In this document: one piece after another, positions 39,501 through 48,896 of the stretch
Position numbering within the stretch: position 1 is the first letter of the stretch
Layout of the letters: each line of letters opens with the position of its first letter
Assembly: GCF_013030945.1 (NCBI RefSeq)
Contig: NZ_JABBXF010000004.1
Span: forward strand, 248,001 to 312,000
Direction: 5' to 3'
Origin: Streptomyces morookaense
GTDB lineage: Bacteria > Actinomycetota > Actinomycetes > Streptomycetales > Streptomycetaceae
Length of the DNA: 64,000 nt
Made by a program: the position numbers and the translations under genes
Notes under the pieces: model-generated
What the model was told of the DNA's origin: nothing
Databases searched by the model: none
The model's input: the letters and a program-made list of their open reading frames with translations, nothing else

Positions 39501-42500
39501 CCGCGCCAGTGCTTCCCCGGGCCCGGCCACGTCCACGATCGGCGCGTCCGTGATCGCCGGGGCGGGCCGCCGCGCAACCGGCACCCAGTCCAGCCGGTGC
39601 AGCGCCCGGTCCACGCCCGCCGTCGCCGACCGCACCGGCCCCACGGGCCGGAGCGCGAGCGCGCCGATCGTGGCCACCGCTTCCCCCGCCGCGTCGGCGA
39701 GTGTCACGGCGAACGAGTCGTTGCCCTGCGGAGCGAGCCGCACCCGCAACGCCGTGGCCCCGACCGCATGGAGTGCGACCCCGTTCCAGGAGAACGGCAA
39801 CCTCACCGGAGCGTCTCCCGCATCCAGCAGCAGCGGGTGCAGTGCGGCGTCGAGCAGGGCCGGGTGCAGGCCGAACTGCCCGGGATCGACGGGCAGTTCG
39901 ACCTCGGCCCAGCGCTCCGCGCCGAGCCGCCAGGCCCGCCGCAGCCCCTGGAAGGCCGGACCGTACTCGTAACCCTGTGCGTCGAGCTGTGCGTACGCGC
40001 CGTCGAGGTCGATCTCCTCGGCACCGGCCGGCGGCCACTCCGTCAGGGTCGCGCCGCCGGACTCCGCGGCCCGGAGCGTCCCCGTCGCATACCGGGTCCA
40101 CGGGGCGTCCGGCGCGGACCGGGCGTACACCGCCAGCGCGCCCGGATCCGTCTCGCCGATCGCGATCTGCACTTCGGTCTCGCCCCGCTCGGGCAGCACC
40201 AGCGGGTTCTCCAGCACCAGCTCGTCCAGCATCGGCAGCCCCGCCCGCTCACCCGCGTGCAGCGCCAGTTCGACGAACGCCGCCCCGGGCAGCAGCACGG
40301 TGCCGCGCACCTCGTGCTCGGCCAGCCAGGGGTGCCGGGCGAGGGAGAGCCGACAGGTGGCGACCAGGCCGCCGCCGGCGAGCTGGACCACCGAGTCCAG
40401 CATCGGATGCCCGGCGTCGGGCCCGGAGGCGGCGGTGGGCAGCATCCAGTACCGCTGCCGGCGGAACGGGTAGGTCGGCAGTTCCACACGCCGGGCACCG
40501 TCGAACAGCCCGTTCCAGTGCACGTCCACACCGTGCACGGCTGCCTCGGCCACCGCCAGCAGGAAGCGGTCGGCACCGCCGTCGTCCCGTTTGAGGGTCT
40601 CCAGGACCACGCCGCCCCCGTCGGGGTCCTCCTGGTATTTCCTGAGGATCTGCCGCACGCCGCCGGCGAGCACCGGATGCGGGCTCGCCTCCAGGAACGT
40701 GGTGTGCCCGGCCGCGACCAGGCCGCGCACCGTCGCCTCGAACTCGACCGTGGCGCGCAGGTTGCGGTACCAGTAGTCCGCGTCCAGCCCGGTGGTGTCC
40801 ACCGGGCCGCCGGTCACGGTCGAGTGGAAGGGGATCTCGGCCGCCATCGGGGCCACCGGCGCCAGCAGGTCGCGCAGCTCCGCACGCAGCAGTTCGACCT
40901 GTGCCGAATGCGAGGCGTAGTCCACCGGCAGCAGCCTCGCCCGTTCGTCCTCGGCGACCAGGGCGGCGGCGAACTCTTCGACCGCCTGGACGGCGCCCGA
41001 AACCACCGTCGCCCGCGGCCCGTTGACCGCGGCCACCGAGAGATCCTCGCCCCAGCGGGCCATCGCCTCTTCGACCGCCGCTCTCGGCAGCCCCACCGAC
41101 AGCATTCGGCCCGTACCGGAGAGCGCCCGCAAGGCCCGGCTGCGCAGCGTGACGATCCGCGCCCCGTCGTCCAGGGACAGCGCGCCGGCCACGGTCGCGG
41201 CCGCGATTTCGCCCTGGGAGTGACCCACCACCGCGGCCGGCCGCACCCCGTGTGCCCGCCAGAGTCCGGCCAGCGACACCATGACCGCCCACAGTGCGGG
41301 CTGCACCACGTCCACCCGGAGCAGCGCGTCCGCGTCGGTGAGCACGTCGCCCAGGTTCCAGTCCACGTATGGAGCCATCGCGTCCTGGCAGGCCGCCATG
41401 TGCCCGGCGAACACCGGGCTGGACTCCAGCAGTTCCGTGGCCATCCCGGTCCACTGCGTGCCCTGACCGGGGAACAACAGCACCGGATCGGTGTCCCGGC
41501 AGGGCGACCCGACGACCGTGCCCGGTGCCGAACGGCCCTCGGCGAGCGCCTCCAGTCCGTGCACCAACGAGTCCCGGTCCCGGCCGAGGACGGCGGCCCG
41601 GTGCTCGAACCCGGCCCGGCCGGCCGCCAGCGTGAACCCGGCGTCCAGCAGGCCGACCCGGTCCGGGCGGAGCCGCTCGGCCAGCCGGCCGGCCTGCTCC
41701 CGCAGCGCCTCCGCCGACCGTGCGGACAGCAGCAGCGGCACCGCGGACGCCGGTCGTGGTGCCGCGGCGGGCACGGGTTCCGGCGCCTGTTCGAGGATCA
41801 CATGGGCATTGGTGCCGCTGATGCCGAACGAGGAGACCCCGGCTCGGCGCGGGAGTCCCGTCTCCGGCCACGGCGTGTCCTCCGCGAGCGCGGCGACCCT
41901 GCCGGAGTCCCAGTCCACGTGCGGGCTGGGCTCGGTCAGGTGCAGGATGCGCGGCAGCACGCCGTCGCGCATGGCGTGCACCATCTTCAGGATGCCCGCC
42001 ACCCCGGCAGCGGCCTGCGTGTGCCCGATGTTCGACTTGACCGACCCCACCAGCAACGGGTGCGCCCGCTGCGGGCCGTGCACCGCCAGCAGCGCCCGTG
42101 CCTCGATCGGGTCGCCGAGCCGGGTGCCCGTGCCGTGCGCCTCCACCGCGTCGACGTCCGCCTCGGACAGTCCGGCGTCGGCCAGCGCCGCCCGCAGCAC
42201 CCGTTCCTGGGCCGGCCCGCTGGGTGCGGAGAGCCCGTTGGAGGCCCCGTCCGAATTGACCGCGGTGCCGCGCACCAGCGCGTGCACGGTGTGCCCATGG
42301 CGCAGGGCGTCGGAGAGCCGTTCCAGCACCAGCATTCCGACGCCCTCGGACCAGGCCGTACCGTCCGCCGTCACGGAGAACGGCTTGCACCGGCCGTCCG
42401 GGGCGAGGCCCCGCAGCCGGGAGAACTCCACGAACATCTCCGGGGTCGCCATCACCGTCACCCCGCCGGACAGGGCCAGGTCGCACTCGCCGAGACGCAG

Positions 42501-43067
42501 CGACTGCACCGCGAGGTGAGTGGTCACCAACGACGAGGAGCAGCCGGTGTCCACCGTGACGGCGGGGCCGGTGAGGCCGAGCACATAGGCCACCCGGCCG
42601 GACACCACGCTGGAGGTGTTCCCGGTGATCAGGTACCCCTCCAGCCCGTCCGGGACGGTATGCACCCGGGGCGCGTAGTCGTGCATCATCGAGCCGGCGA
42701 ACACGGCGGTGCGGCTGCCCCGCAGCGAGGTGGGATCGATGGCCGCGTTCTCCAGGGCCTCCCACGCCGTCGTGAGCAGGAGGCGCTGCTGCGGATCGGT
42801 GGTCAACGCCTCGCGGGCGGAGAGCCCGAAGAACTCGGCGTCGAAATGGCCGGCGTCGTGGAGGAATCCGCCGTGCCGGACGTAGGAGGTACCGGGCCGG
42901 TCCGGGTCGGGATCGTAGAGGGCCGCCAGGTCCCAGCCCCGGTCGTCCGGTAACTCGCCGATCGCGTCGATCCCGTCCCTGGCCACCTGCCAGAGCCCTT
43001 CCGGATCGACTATTCCGCCCGGGTAGCGGCAGGCCATTCCCACAATCGCAATCGGTTCGCCCGGCAT
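33570..43067 (-). CDS. PKS1: first type I polyketide synthase, modules KS-AT-DH-KR-ACP and KS-AT-KR-ACP
   Basis: Protein of 3165 residues. Module 1: KS (5-425; C176 in the unusual DTGCSSS), AT (about 528-815; S617 in GHSQG, YASH at 717-720, so methylmalonyl-CoA), DH (886-1140; H918 in [11 protein letters not shown]1073), KR (1160-1535; GGTGVLG, LDD, Y1445), ACP (S1602). Module 2: KS (1664-2085; C1835), AT (2186-2465; S2273 in GHSVG, HAFH at 2369-2372, so malonyl-CoA), KR (2530-2955; GGLGGIG, LDD, Y2874), ACP (S3030), and a C-terminal docking region ([16 protein letters not shown]). The protein starts directly at the KS: no loading AT-ACP, KSQ or N-terminal docking coil. ATG at 43067 has GGGAGGG upstream. 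Confidence 0.95.
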   Translation of the reverse strand: MPGEPIAIVGMACRYPGGIVDPEGLWQVARDGIDAIGELPDDRGWDLAALYDPDPDRPGTSYVRHGGFLHDAGHFDAEFFGLSAREALTTDPQQRLLLTTAWEALENAAIDPTSLRGSRTAVFAGSMMHDYAPRVHTVPDGLEGYLITGNTSSVVSGRVAYVLGLTGPAVTVDTGCSSSLVTTHLAVQSLRLGECDLALSGGVTVMATPEMFVEFSRLRGLAPDGRCKPFSVTADGTAWSEGVGMLVLERLSDALRHGHTVHALVRGTAVNSDGASNGLSAPSGPAQERVLRAALADAGLSEADVDAVEAHGTGTRLGDPIEARALLAVHGPQRAHPLLVGSVKSNIGHTQAAAGVAGILKMVHAMRDGVLPRILHLTEPSPHVDWDSGRVAALAEDTPWPETGLPRRAGVSSFGISGTNAHVILEQAPEPVPAAAPRPASAVPLLLSARSAEALREQAGRLAERLRPDRVGLLDAGFTLAAGRAGFEHRAAVLGRDRDSLVHGLEALAEGRSAPGTVVGSPCRDTDPVLLFPGQGTQWTGMATELLESSPVFAGHMAACQDAMAPYVDWNLGDVLTDADALLRVDVVQPALWAVMVSLAGLWRAHGVRPAAVVGHSQGEIAAATVAGALSLDDGARIVTLRSRALRALSGTGRMLSVGLPRAAVEEAMARWGEDLSVAAVNGPRATVVSGAVQAVEEFAAALVAEDERARLLPVDYASHSAQVELLRAELRDLLAPVAPMAAEIPFHSTVTGGPVDTTGLDADYWYRNLRATVEFEATVRGLVAAGHTTFLEASPHPVLAGGVRQILRKYQEDPDGGGVVLETLKRDDGGADRFLLAVAEAAVHGVDVHWNGLFDGARRVELPTYPFRRQRYWMLPTAASGPDAGHPMLDSVVQLAGGGLVATCRLSLARHPWLAEHEVRGTVLLPGAAFVELALHAGERAGLPMLDELVLENPLVLPERGETEVQIAIGETDPGALAVYARSAPDAPWTRYATGTLRAAESGGATLTEWPPAGAEEIDLDGAYAQLDAQGYEYGPAFQGLRRAWRLGAERWAEVELPVDPGQFGLHPALLDAALHPLLLDAGDAPVRLPFSWNGVALHAVGATALRVRLAPQGNDSFAVTLADAAGEAVATIGALALRPVGPVRSATAGVDRALHRLDWVPVARRPAPAITDAPIVDVAGPGEALARVREFLDTDDEKATDGPLIVRTRGAVAIAPEDDQDPDAAAVWGLVRTARTEHPGRFVLVDLDHPHDAEGADSALELALGTGEPEVAVRGGQAFAPRLARVTRTGDRPSLDGGTVLITGGTGVLGRELARHLVTEHGVRHLVLAGRRGGTAPDSGLEDLAGTAEITVVACDVADRAAVAGLLAAIPAQHPLTAVIHAAGVLDDGTVRSLTAERLDTVLRPKVEGARNLHELTEHLDLAAFVLFSSAAGVLGTPGQANYAAANAWLDGLAQHRRARGLPASSMAWGLWAQDTGMTGRLGDTDRARLRRTGLVPMSREHGLALFDAALGTDVACTVPARFDLANVRAAGPERAPVWAGLLGARRTAARPAAVAAAPAFVSGGERAVLELVLATVGSVLGVERRVDPARAFRDIGFDSLSGVELRNRLTAATGVRLPATAVFDHPTPAALAGYLSGQLPAAVPGGRTPVAGPGPYDRDDPVVLVGASCRFPGGVSTMDELWELLAAGRDAITEFPADRGWNLDEVYHPEPGRGGRSYVRHGGFLDGIAEFDNGFFGIAPAEAVSMDPQQRILLELAWHALEDAGIDPTALRGTRTGVYLGLMGNDYARRAHRTPEDLTGDVSIGNAGSVASGRLAYTFGFHGPAITVDTACSSALVAMHQAAQALRAGECTVALAGGVTVLTTPTLFVEFSQVGVLAPDGRCKPFDAAAEGTAWSEGAGLLVMERLSTARERGHRVLAVLRGSALNSDGASNGLTAPNGSAQQRVIRDALAVAGLAPGEVDAVEAHGTGTPLGDPIEATALLATYGQDRARPVLVGSAKSNLGHTQAAAGVAGVLKMVLAMRHGRLPATLHLNAPSPHVNWDDGAVQLLDEPMDWPRAGRPRRAAVSSFSLSGTNAHVILEEPEPGPEPEPTTAAAPPLIPWVLSAATPEALPAQAEALLRRLGDEDGNGSPSALDVAYSLATTRARLPARTVVLGTDTGELAAALRAGTGSTGVAGDGATAFLFPGQGVQYAGMATSLRDRVPVFAAALQEIAAELDPLLDRPLTEILRDGPGDRTDHAQAAVFAVQVAVFRLLTTMGVRPDAVAGHSVGEIAAAHAAGVFSLADACALVAARGRLMRELGGEGAMVAVPVPEADVPELLRGHEDRVALAAVNGPASVVLAGDADAVREISQRVARVHPLAVRHAFHSHHMDPVLDPLRKVLAGLDLRTPVIPVVSSVTGAPVTDELLDPEYWVRHTREPVRFHDCLRALDAAGTSTYLELGPGATLSALGQEALGGDGFLPLLRQDADELHGLLTALATAHARGTDVDWAAWCTGGRAVPLPGYAFARQRFWLPDDGAPADPLLHAVEWLPVPGPVADAPGPWLVVAPPGADWDRLTEDVAGVLGEGTRTVRGDAVDGEHWDRLLPDLPGGGIVSLLAMAEGSDTTRVPTGLAATLALLQALLSRGADTPLWSITGGAVQAGMADTVPHPEQAAVCGLVRAAGMEAPRLHGGLVDLPLRPAAGDLAALPAALGARDEIAIRDGRLYARRLVPVPRTEPATAEPIGTVLITGGLGGIGAHVARRLAARGADRLLLVGRRGVDTPGATELHAELTALGTEVDIAGCDVADREALAGLLAGRSFTGVVHAAGVLDDGVLEALSEARLARVFAAKADGARFLHELTAGHPLRFFVLCSSLAGTAGSPGQGNYAAANAVVEALAAHRQAGGLPATSLAWGPWLDTGMTTSWPVGPRSDSGATPMPADRALDALERALSGGAAQYAVGAVDWPQFAAARPGHLCSGLPGVGADTGPEPASALRERLAATAPQRRSSVLLELVTARVAVVSGRPAGELDAHRPFQELGLDSLAGVRLRNLLGADTGVPLAASAVYDHPTAAALARHLGDALGVDEGDPAERVVLDRLRELEAALLRRPASVPLPEVITTTLRRLLRGQEDGTADEQATVPDLSGATDDEMFTLIDEVLDDAQSATGRTAGRATERS

Positions 43068-43279
43068 CCGGTGCCCTCCCAAGAGCAGTTTGGACTTTGT
43101 CGGCTGCCATGGACGCAAAATCATTCGACGAACTCGCGACCATTCAACCGAACGCCGATAAATTGAGGCGCTTCAACAGCATGAGCGCCCAGGCTCATAA
43201 TTTCTGCCGAGCGTTTTGCTCGGAAAACACGGCGCGATCCGACAGCCCTGCCATATTCGACAGGGCACGCAACGAATCG
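43068..43279. promoter_or_regulatory. Intergenic region upstream of PKS1 with inverted repeats
   Basis: This is the only sizeable gap inside the cluster, so it probably holds the promoter of the main PKS operon, on the minus strand. It is richer in A and T than its surroundings. Two inverted repeats are visible: CCGAGC/GCTCGG with a 5-base loop (43207-43223) and GCCCTG/CAGGGC with a 10-base loop (43245-43266). Neither is followed by a T-run in the direction of transcription, so they look more like operators, or a weak end signal for the upstream P450. Confidence 0.45.
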
Positions 43280-44485
43280 TCACCAGGTGACCGGCAGCTC
43301 CGATACCGAGAACGCGGAGCCGTTGACGTAGCGCAGCTCCTCGCTCGGCGTGGCCAGGCGGAGAGCAGGAATGCGCCGGAACAGGGTGTCGAGGACGATG
43401 CACAGCTCCAGCCGGGCCAGATTCCTGCCGAGGCACTGGTGCGGTCCCGAGCCGAAAGCAAGGTGCCTGCGACTGTCCCTGGTGATATCGAACGTGTCCG
43501 GGTCGGCGAAGACCGCGGGGTCGCGGTTGGCGGCGGCGGACAGGGCGGCGACGCCCTCACCCGCCCGTACCAGAGTGCCGCCGATTTCGACGTCCGCCGT
43601 GGCGCGGCGGATCAGGGACAGCTCGGCGACGGAGAAGTACCTCAGCAGTTCCTCCACCGCCGCCGGGGTCAGGCCCGGGTCGGCGGTGAGGAGGGCGAGC
43701 TGGTCGGGGTGTTCGAGGAGAGCCAGGATCCCGAGTGCGGTCATCGTGGCGGTGGTCTCCAGGCCCGCGACGACCAGGAGCATGCACAGTTCGACCATGG
43801 CCCAGCGGCTCTCGTCACCGCTGAAGAGCTGGTGGCCCGCCAGCCTGCCCAGCAGGTCCTCGGGCCGCTCGGTCATCTTGACGGCACACAGCGCGTCGAA
43901 ATACGCGATCAGAGAGCGGAACGACTCGGCGCGATCCGCATCGGCGGAGTCGTGGGCCATCAGCACCGTGGTGTTGGTGGTGAACTCCTGCCGGTCACCG
44001 GTCGGGATGCCGAGCAGCTCGCACAGCACCAGACCGGACATCGGCACGGCCAGCGCGGACACCAGGTCGGCGGGCCCGGCGCCGGCCAGCGCATCGTCGA
44101 GCAGACCGTCGACGATGCGCTGGACCTTGGGGCGCAGTTCTCGCATGCGGCGCATGGCGAACTCGCCGGCGACCGCACGACGGGCGGGGCCGTGCTCGGG
44201 CGGGTCCATCTCGATCAGCGAGGGCCTGAAGCCGGGGAACACGGTCTCGCCGACGCGCATCCACGGGAAGTCCGGGTGCGAGCGGTCGGAGCTGAACCGG
44301 GCGTCGCCGAGCACGGCGCGGACATCTTCATGGCGTGCGGCGACGAACACGGTGCGCCCGCTCGGGCCCGTCACCCTGGGCAGGCCGGGGTGCTCGCGCA
44401 GGCCGGCGTAGTCCGGCGGCGGGGAGAACGGGCAGGTCCGGGACATCGGCCATGTCTCGGCCCGCAGCGGGCTCTGGTCGTGCAT
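43280..44485 (-). CDS. Cytochrome P450 (cluster P450-1)
   Basis: P450 of 401 residues at the upstream edge of the cluster. Haem loop FGSGPHQCLGRNLARLEL, I-helix LLVVAGLETT and ExxR as EELLR. EMDPPEHGPARRAVAGEF is the C-helix region. ATG at 44485 is preferred since the GAGGTGG seven bases upstream is a good ribosome-binding site; two GTG codons just before it would add three residues. It is separated from PKS1 by 212 bases and may have its own promoter. Confidence 0.93.
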   Translation of the reverse strand: MHDQSPLRAETWPMSRTCPFSPPPDYAGLREHPGLPRVTGPSGRTVFVAARHEDVRAVLGDARFSSDRSHPDFPWMRVGETVFPGFRPSLIEMDPPEHGPARRAVAGEFAMRRMRELRPKVQRIVDGLLDDALAGAGPADLVSALAVPMSGLVLCELLGIPTGDRQEFTTNTTVLMAHDSADADRAESFRSLIAYFDALCAVKMTERPEDLLGRLAGHQLFSGDESRWAMVELCMLLVVAGLETTATMTALGILALLEHPDQLALLTADPGLTPAAVEELLRYFSVAELSLIRRATADVEIGGTLVRAGEGVAALSAAANRDPAVFADPDTFDITRDSRRHLAFGSGPHQCLGRNLARLELCIVLDTLFRRIPALRLATPSEELRYVNGSAFSVSELPVTW

Positions 44486-44871
44486 GGTCACCACCTCGGC
44501 TCTTTCGGAAGTCGAGGACGACCGTATGGCTGGTGATTCTCGAATTTCCGTAGTATCCCGTCGAGGCCGTAACTCGGCCGTCCGTCCGTATCACCCGCGG
44601 GAGAGAAAAGCGGTGACTGTATGGACGCCGAACCTTCTGTGACCGCCCGGGCAGGAGGACGAATCGCCGAGGGAAGGCGGACCAGGGGGCGGCGGCACCC
44701 GGCGCCGACATGACCGACGACGTGCGCACCGCGTACCTGGAGGGCCGGTCCATCGCCGCGCCGGCCCGCAAACACAAGGTCGGCCGCGGAGGCAACCAAG
44801 ATCATCCCGCGGCCCCTTTGGGGCTTGCCCCGGCGATACCCCTAACGGACGAACCGGATAAAATTTCACGC
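44486..44871. other. Divergent promoter region with a possible gene remnant
   Basis: About 386 bases separate the first P450 of the cluster (minus strand) from the phosphatase gene (plus strand). No full gene is visible. A plus-strand frame at 44710-44800 reads YLEGRSIAAPARKHKVGRG, which resembles the helix-turn-helix of transposases or recombinases and may be a relic. A GGCCCC/GGGGC hairpin follows at about 44813. Confidence 0.4.
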
Positions 44872-45963
44872 ATGGCGTCCGTCTCCGGGCAATGGCCGTG
44901 GTACGTGCGGTTCGCCCCCGGTGTGCTGATCGCCGCCGGGCTGGCGTGGGACGCGCTGTCGCCCGCGAACTACTGGGGCGACCCGATGACCGCCGCGGCC
45001 TGCGTGGTCGCGGGCTCCCTGCTGTCGCTGCGGCACACGATCGCGGTCGGTGCGGTGATCGTGGCGGGCGCACTGCTGCTGATCGTCAAGGACGGCCACC
45101 TGGGCCATGCCGCGGGCTGGCTCGAAATGGCCAACACCGTCTTCGCCGCTCTCATCGGCATCGGCGTGAACCGCGTGATCGCCCGCCACGGGCGCCGCCT
45201 GGACGTGATGCGCTCGGTGGCGGAGGCCGCCCAGCGGGCGGTGCTCCCCGTCCCGCCGTCCCGGATCGGCCCGCTGGCCGTCGCCGCCTGCTACCACGCC
45301 GCCCAGACCGAGGCGCAGATCGGCGGCGACGCATACGCGGTGCAGCGCTCGCCGTTCGGCACCCGGGTGCTGATCGCGGACGTCCGGGGCAAGGGGATGG
45401 GCGCGGTGGGCGCGGTGGCCCTCCTCCTGGGCGCCTTCCGGGAGGCCGCCGCCACCGCTCCCGACCTGGCCGGCCTCGCCGACCGCCTCGAACAGGCGAT
45501 CCTGCGGGAGGTCGAGAACCGCAGCGAGGAAATCCGCATGGAGGGCTTCATCACGGCCCTGCTGGGCGAGTTCACGCAGGACGGCGGCACCCTCTCCCTC
45601 CTCGCCTGCGGCCACCCGGCCGCGTATCTCTGCCCGGGCACCGGCACCGGGGTCCGCCCGCTGGCCCCGCACGACACCGGCCTCCCCCTGGGCATGAGCC
45701 CGCTGGGCGTCCCCCGCCCGCGCCCCGACTCCTGGCCGGTCCGTGCCGGTGACACGCTGCTGCTGGTGACGGACGGAGTGACGGAGGCGAGGGATGCCGC
45801 CGGGGCGTTCTACGACCCGGCAGTACGCCTGGCAGGGCTCGGCCCGTTCGGGGATCCGGGGCAGATCATCGACGTGCTGGTCGCCGACGTGGAGCGGTGG
45901 ATCGGGGGACCGCGGGACGACGACATGGCGGTCCTGGCGGTGCGTCGGGAGAGCACGGGATGA
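44872..45963 (+). CDS. Membrane PP2C/SpoIIE-type protein phosphatase
   Basis: Phosphatase of 363 residues. The N-terminal part (about 10-100) has three to four membrane helices; the C-terminal part (about 130-360) is a SpoIIE/RsbU-like PP2C domain with QIGGDAYAV, IADVRGKGMGA, LLACGHPAAYL, LLVTDGVTEARD and the ending GPRDDDMAVLAVRRE. Such proteins dephosphorylate anti-anti-sigma factors. Unlike the phosphatase at 7.4 kb it has no PAS, GAF or kinase domain. ATG at 44872 starts just before the first helix; an open frame continues upstream but is probably not coding. Confidence 0.88.
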   Translation: MASVSGQWPWYVRFAPGVLIAAGLAWDALSPANYWGDPMTAAACVVAGSLLSLRHTIAVGAVIVAGALLLIVKDGHLGHAAGWLEMANTVFAALIGIGVNRVIARHGRRLDVMRSVAEAAQRAVLPVPPSRIGPLAVAACYHAAQTEAQIGGDAYAVQRSPFGTRVLIADVRGKGMGAVGAVALLLGAFREAAATAPDLAGLADRLEQAILREVENRSEEIRMEGFITALLGEFTQDGGTLSLLACGHPAAYLCPGTGTGVRPLAPHDTGLPLGMSPLGVPRPRPDSWPVRAGDTLLLVTDGVTEARDAAGAFYDPAVRLAGLGPFGDPGQIIDVLVADVERWIGGPRDDDMAVLAVRRESTG

Positions 45964-46084
45964 CGTGTTCCCACCCGAGTGGCGGCGGCCGGATTGCGGA
46001 GTAGCGTGGTTTGTGTCTGGATGCGCGACCCGCATCCTGCGGGACGCGCGTGGACCCGCACCAGAGTGAAAATGGGTCGACATC

Positions 46085-46570
46085 ATGACTCCCACAGACA
46101 CCCCAACGCGCAAGCGCAGACACCGCGTTGCTGCCTTGCTGTTGGCCGCCGGCACCGCCGCCGCGGTCCCCGCCGTGGGCGGGTGGTGCGGTGGCGGCCA
46201 TGGGCACGAACATGCCCACGGACACCGGCACGGCATGGTCGCGATGGCCCCCGTCATGGCCCCCTCCATGGGCATGGCCACGGCGGCCCCCGCGGCCCCC
46301 ATGACGACGAACGCGCCGGCGGCGACGGCCAATCATGTGACGATCGCCGGCTTCGCGTACTCGCCCTCGACGCTCACCGTCACCAAGGGCACCACGGTGA
46401 CCTGGACGAACAACGACTCGGCACCGCACACGGTGACCGGGTCGGGAGGACTGAACTCGCCGACGCTCCGCCAGGGCGGCACCTACAGCTTCAAGTTCAA
46501 CTCGGCAGGCACGTTCAGCTATTACTGCACGTTCCACCCGTACATGCACGGCACGGTTGTCGTGAAGTGA
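46085..46570 (+). CDS. Exported cupredoxin (plastocyanin-like type 1 copper protein)
   Basis: Small exported copper protein of 161 residues. A basic leader and hydrophobic helix (about 12-32) form a signal peptide. A His-rich stretch GGHGHEHAHGHRHG follows, then Met/Ala/Pro-rich linker, likely a metal-capturing tail. The cupredoxin domain (about 80-161) carries the type 1 copper ligands: histidine in APHTV, and C, H and M in YYCTFHPYMHG. It would carry electrons outside the membrane or bind copper. It converges on the tyrosinase-like gene, suggesting shared copper biology. Confidence 0.88.
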   Translation: MTPTDTPTRKRRHRVAALLLAAGTAAAVPAVGGWCGGGHGHEHAHGHRHGMVAMAPVMAPSMGMATAAPAAPMTTNAPAATANHVTIAGFAYSPSTLTVTKGTTVTWTNNDSAPHTVTGSGGLNSPTLRQGGTYSFKFNSAGTFSYYCTFHPYMHGTVVVK

Positions 46571-46633
46571 CGTGAAGTGAGGAGTGACAGGCAGCCCCTG
46601 CGGCGAGGCCGCGGGGGTCGCTGCTGCCCGCCC

Positions 46634-47497
46634 TCAGTCCTGGAGGTCGAAGCTCCGGAAGAACGGCGTACGGACACGCAGGTTCGTGCGCTTCAGGCCT
46701 TCGACGGTCTCCTCCAGGGCATCGGCATGCATCATCGGCCCGGTCCACGGCGGGTCGAAGCTCCAGGGGACGGGCCCTGTACGGTGGTTGGCGGTCATCC
46801 AGCCGTCGATCCGCGCGTCCACCCAGCCGTGCAGCTTCCAGAAGACCGGGTTGACGTGGGACGAGTAGAAGTCGGCGAGCCAGTCGTAACCGGGAGCGTC
46901 CCAGCGGGGATCGACGTCGAAGGGATCGCCGTCCGGTCGGTACGCGGGCAACCGGGCCGACCAGCGCAGGTGCATGCGGTTGTGGATGGTGAACTCGATG
47001 CGCGCGCCGAGCTGTCCGAGCGTCATCCCGCGCAGCGCCGAGGGATCGGTGTACTCCGCCTGCCATCGGCGTATTCGGTCGAACGAGGCCGTGCTCTTGG
47101 CGTCCTCGACGGCCCGGGTGGTGTCCGGATCGCCCGGGACGTCGAACGGCGGCGGGACGGGGTAGGCGGTGTCCCCGGGGGCGGGGATGCTCGACCACCC
47201 TTCCACGCGGGGGTAGCCGGGATCCGCCGCCCGGGCGAGGATCGCGTCGACGTCGGCGATCATCTGCCGGTGCATGTAGAGGAAGTCCTCGCCGGACCCG
47301 TTGTCGAGCTCGGGCCGGGAATCGGCCCCGCCCGTCAGCGCCGGGCGGGGCGGGTCCCAGCCGTGGGCGCGGAACTCCTGCTGCTGGGCGGGGGTCAGGT
47401 CGGCCCATTCGTTCCGCGAGACGTGCCACAGCATGTGGTGCATGCGCATCGCGCGCTCGGCCATGGCGTCGATCACAGGGCGGGGCAAGGGGACCAT
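46634..47497 (-). CDS. Tyrosinase-like dicopper protein
   Basis: Protein of 287 residues with the spacing of tyrosinase copper sites. The CuA candidates are HHMLWH near the N-terminus and YMHRQMI. CuB candidates are IHNRMHLRW (HNxxH) and NPVFWKLHGWVDARIDGW (the usual FWLHHxxxD). This suggests a type 3 binuclear copper centre, so phenol oxidation or oxygen binding is possible. It has no signal peptide. It is not a close match to the classical melanin tyrosinase MelC2, and no caddie protein gene is adjacent. ATG at 47497 has AGGAGG upstream. Confidence 0.7.
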   Translation of the reverse strand: MVPLPRPVIDAMAERAMRMHHMLWHVSRNEWADLTPAQQQEFRAHGWDPPRPALTGGADSRPELDNGSGEDFLYMHRQMIADVDAILARAADPGYPRVEGWSSIPAPGDTAYPVPPPFDVPGDPDTTRAVEDAKSTASFDRIRRWQAEYTDPSALRGMTLGQLGARIEFTIHNRMHLRWSARLPAYRPDGDPFDVDPRWDAPGYDWLADFYSSHVNPVFWKLHGWVDARIDGWMTANHRTGPVPWSFDPPWTGPMMHADALEETVEGLKRTNLRVRTPFFRSFDLQD

Positions 47498-47663
47498 CTC
47501 GCCCTCCTGGGCGGCTCGGCAGCAGCGTGGGACGTGACCGGGCTCCACTGTGCTCCCACTGTGGCAGCCGTCGGGCGGCGGGCGGGTGCTCCGGCCCCCT
47601 TCCAGCGTCACGCAGGTCCCGCACCGGTGCATCCGGGGGCGTGCGCCGCCGGCATCCTCCCCC

Positions 47664-48803
47664 TCATGCCCCCGGGCCGCCGCCCATCATCCGCAGCATC
47701 TCCCTCCCGCCCGTCCGGAAGAACCGCACCACCAGCACCAACGCGAGCCCCAGGAAAGCCGTGTTGAGCCAGGACGTGTAGTTCCAGGAGACCCCCGCCG
47801 TCGGAACCTGCGCGGCCCCGTGCCCGGGCACGATGCCGAGCAGGCCGAACATCCACTCCACCGCGTACCCCGCCGCCACCGTCGCCGCGAAGAACGTGCC
47901 CAGCAGGAATGCCGCCATTCTGCCGCCGTAGTACTTCCGGTAGATGTTCAGGATCGGCAGGATCAGCAGGTCCGCGAAGATGAACGACACCACACCGCCG
48001 AAACTGATGCCGCCCTTCCACAGCACCACCGCCAGCGGCACGTTCCCGATCGAGCAGACGAAGGACGCCATCGCCACCACCGGCCCGACGACCGGGCCCC
48101 ACGCCTTGGCCGCCAGCGGGTGCCCTTCGAAGAAGAATGCGCGCCAGAAGGAGTCCGGGACCCAGGCGGCGATGGCGCCCGCGACGAGCAGTCCGATGAC
48201 CAGGTCCCGCAGAACGGCCGCCCATTCCATCACGAAGACGTGGGCGGTGGAGGTGAAACCCTCCGGCGACAAAAGCCGTTGCAGGAAGGTGCCTTCGCGC
48301 TGCACGGACATGTCCATGGCCGCATGGCCCTCCATGGAGCCCGCCAGGCCCCGCCCCGCCTGTTCCCGCGCCCCGCGCAGCAGGTCCTCCCGGAGGAATG
48401 CGCGGAAGAGCAGGGCCAGCACCGCGATCATCACGGGTCCGCCCGTGAATTCGGCCGCCGTGAACGGCCATCCCAGCAACAGGGCCAGAATGATGCCGAG
48501 TTCCACGACCAGATTCGTCGAGGCGATCTCGAACGCCATGGCGGCGGTGAAGTGCGCGCCCTTGCGGAACAGCGAACGTGCCAGCGCCACCGCCGCGTAG
48601 GAGCAGGACGACGAGGCGGCACCCAGCCCCGCGGCCAGGGCGAGGGTGCGGGGGCGGTCGTCGCCCAGCGCGGAGACGACGGTGGAACGTCGCACCACCG
48701 CCTGGACGACGGCGGACAGGGCGAAGCCCAGGATCAGTGCCCAGGTGATCTCCCACGTCATGGAGCCGGTGATCGAGAGGGCGTGCAGCACGGCGTGTGT
48801 CAT
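47664..48803 (-). CDS. DUF318/ArsP-type membrane permease
   Basis: Integral membrane protein of 379 residues with about eight helices in two halves. Each half carries a conserved Cys/Gly-rich block: GLGAASSSCSYAAVALARSLFRKGA and FVCSIGNVPLAVVLWKGGISFGG, diagnostic of the DUF318 (YraQ/ArsP) permease family. Some members export methylarsenicals, and others have unknown substrates. A His/Met-containing loop (MEGHAAMDMSVQ) lies between the halves. With the copper genes nearby, a metal(loid) role is possible but inferred. Confidence 0.82.
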   Translation of the reverse strand: MTHAVLHALSITGSMTWEITWALILGFALSAVVQAVVRRSTVVSALGDDRPRTLALAAGLGAASSSCSYAAVALARSLFRKGAHFTAAMAFEIASTNLVVELGIILALLLGWPFTAAEFTGGPVMIAVLALLFRAFLREDLLRGAREQAGRGLAGSMEGHAAMDMSVQREGTFLQRLLSPEGFTSTAHVFVMEWAAVLRDLVIGLLVAGAIAAWVPDSFWRAFFFEGHPLAAKAWGPVVGPVVAMASFVCSIGNVPLAVVLWKGGISFGGVVSFIFADLLILPILNIYRKYYGGRMAAFLLGTFFAATVAAGYAVEWMFGLLGIVPGHGAAQVPTAGVSWNYTSWLNTAFLGLALVLVVRFFRTGGREMLRMMGGGPGA

Positions 48804-48896
48804 TCCCGGAGCCTTCCCCGGTCCCGTCCCGGTCCCGGTCCCGGTGCGGGGCGTGCACGGCCGAACGGTCCTGCACGCCCCGGCCTGCCGGCGGCG

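Noticed and set aside
36225..42953. A 2240-codon plus-strand open frame opposite PKS1
   Set aside because: Composition is Arg/Gly/His/Val/Gln repeats typical of a shadow frame; the PKS on the minus strand has all catalytic motifs.
43207..43223. Hairpin CCGAGC/GCTCGG read as an intrinsic terminator of P450-1
   Set aside because: No T-run follows on the minus strand; the T stretch precedes the hairpin, so it was left as a possible operator.
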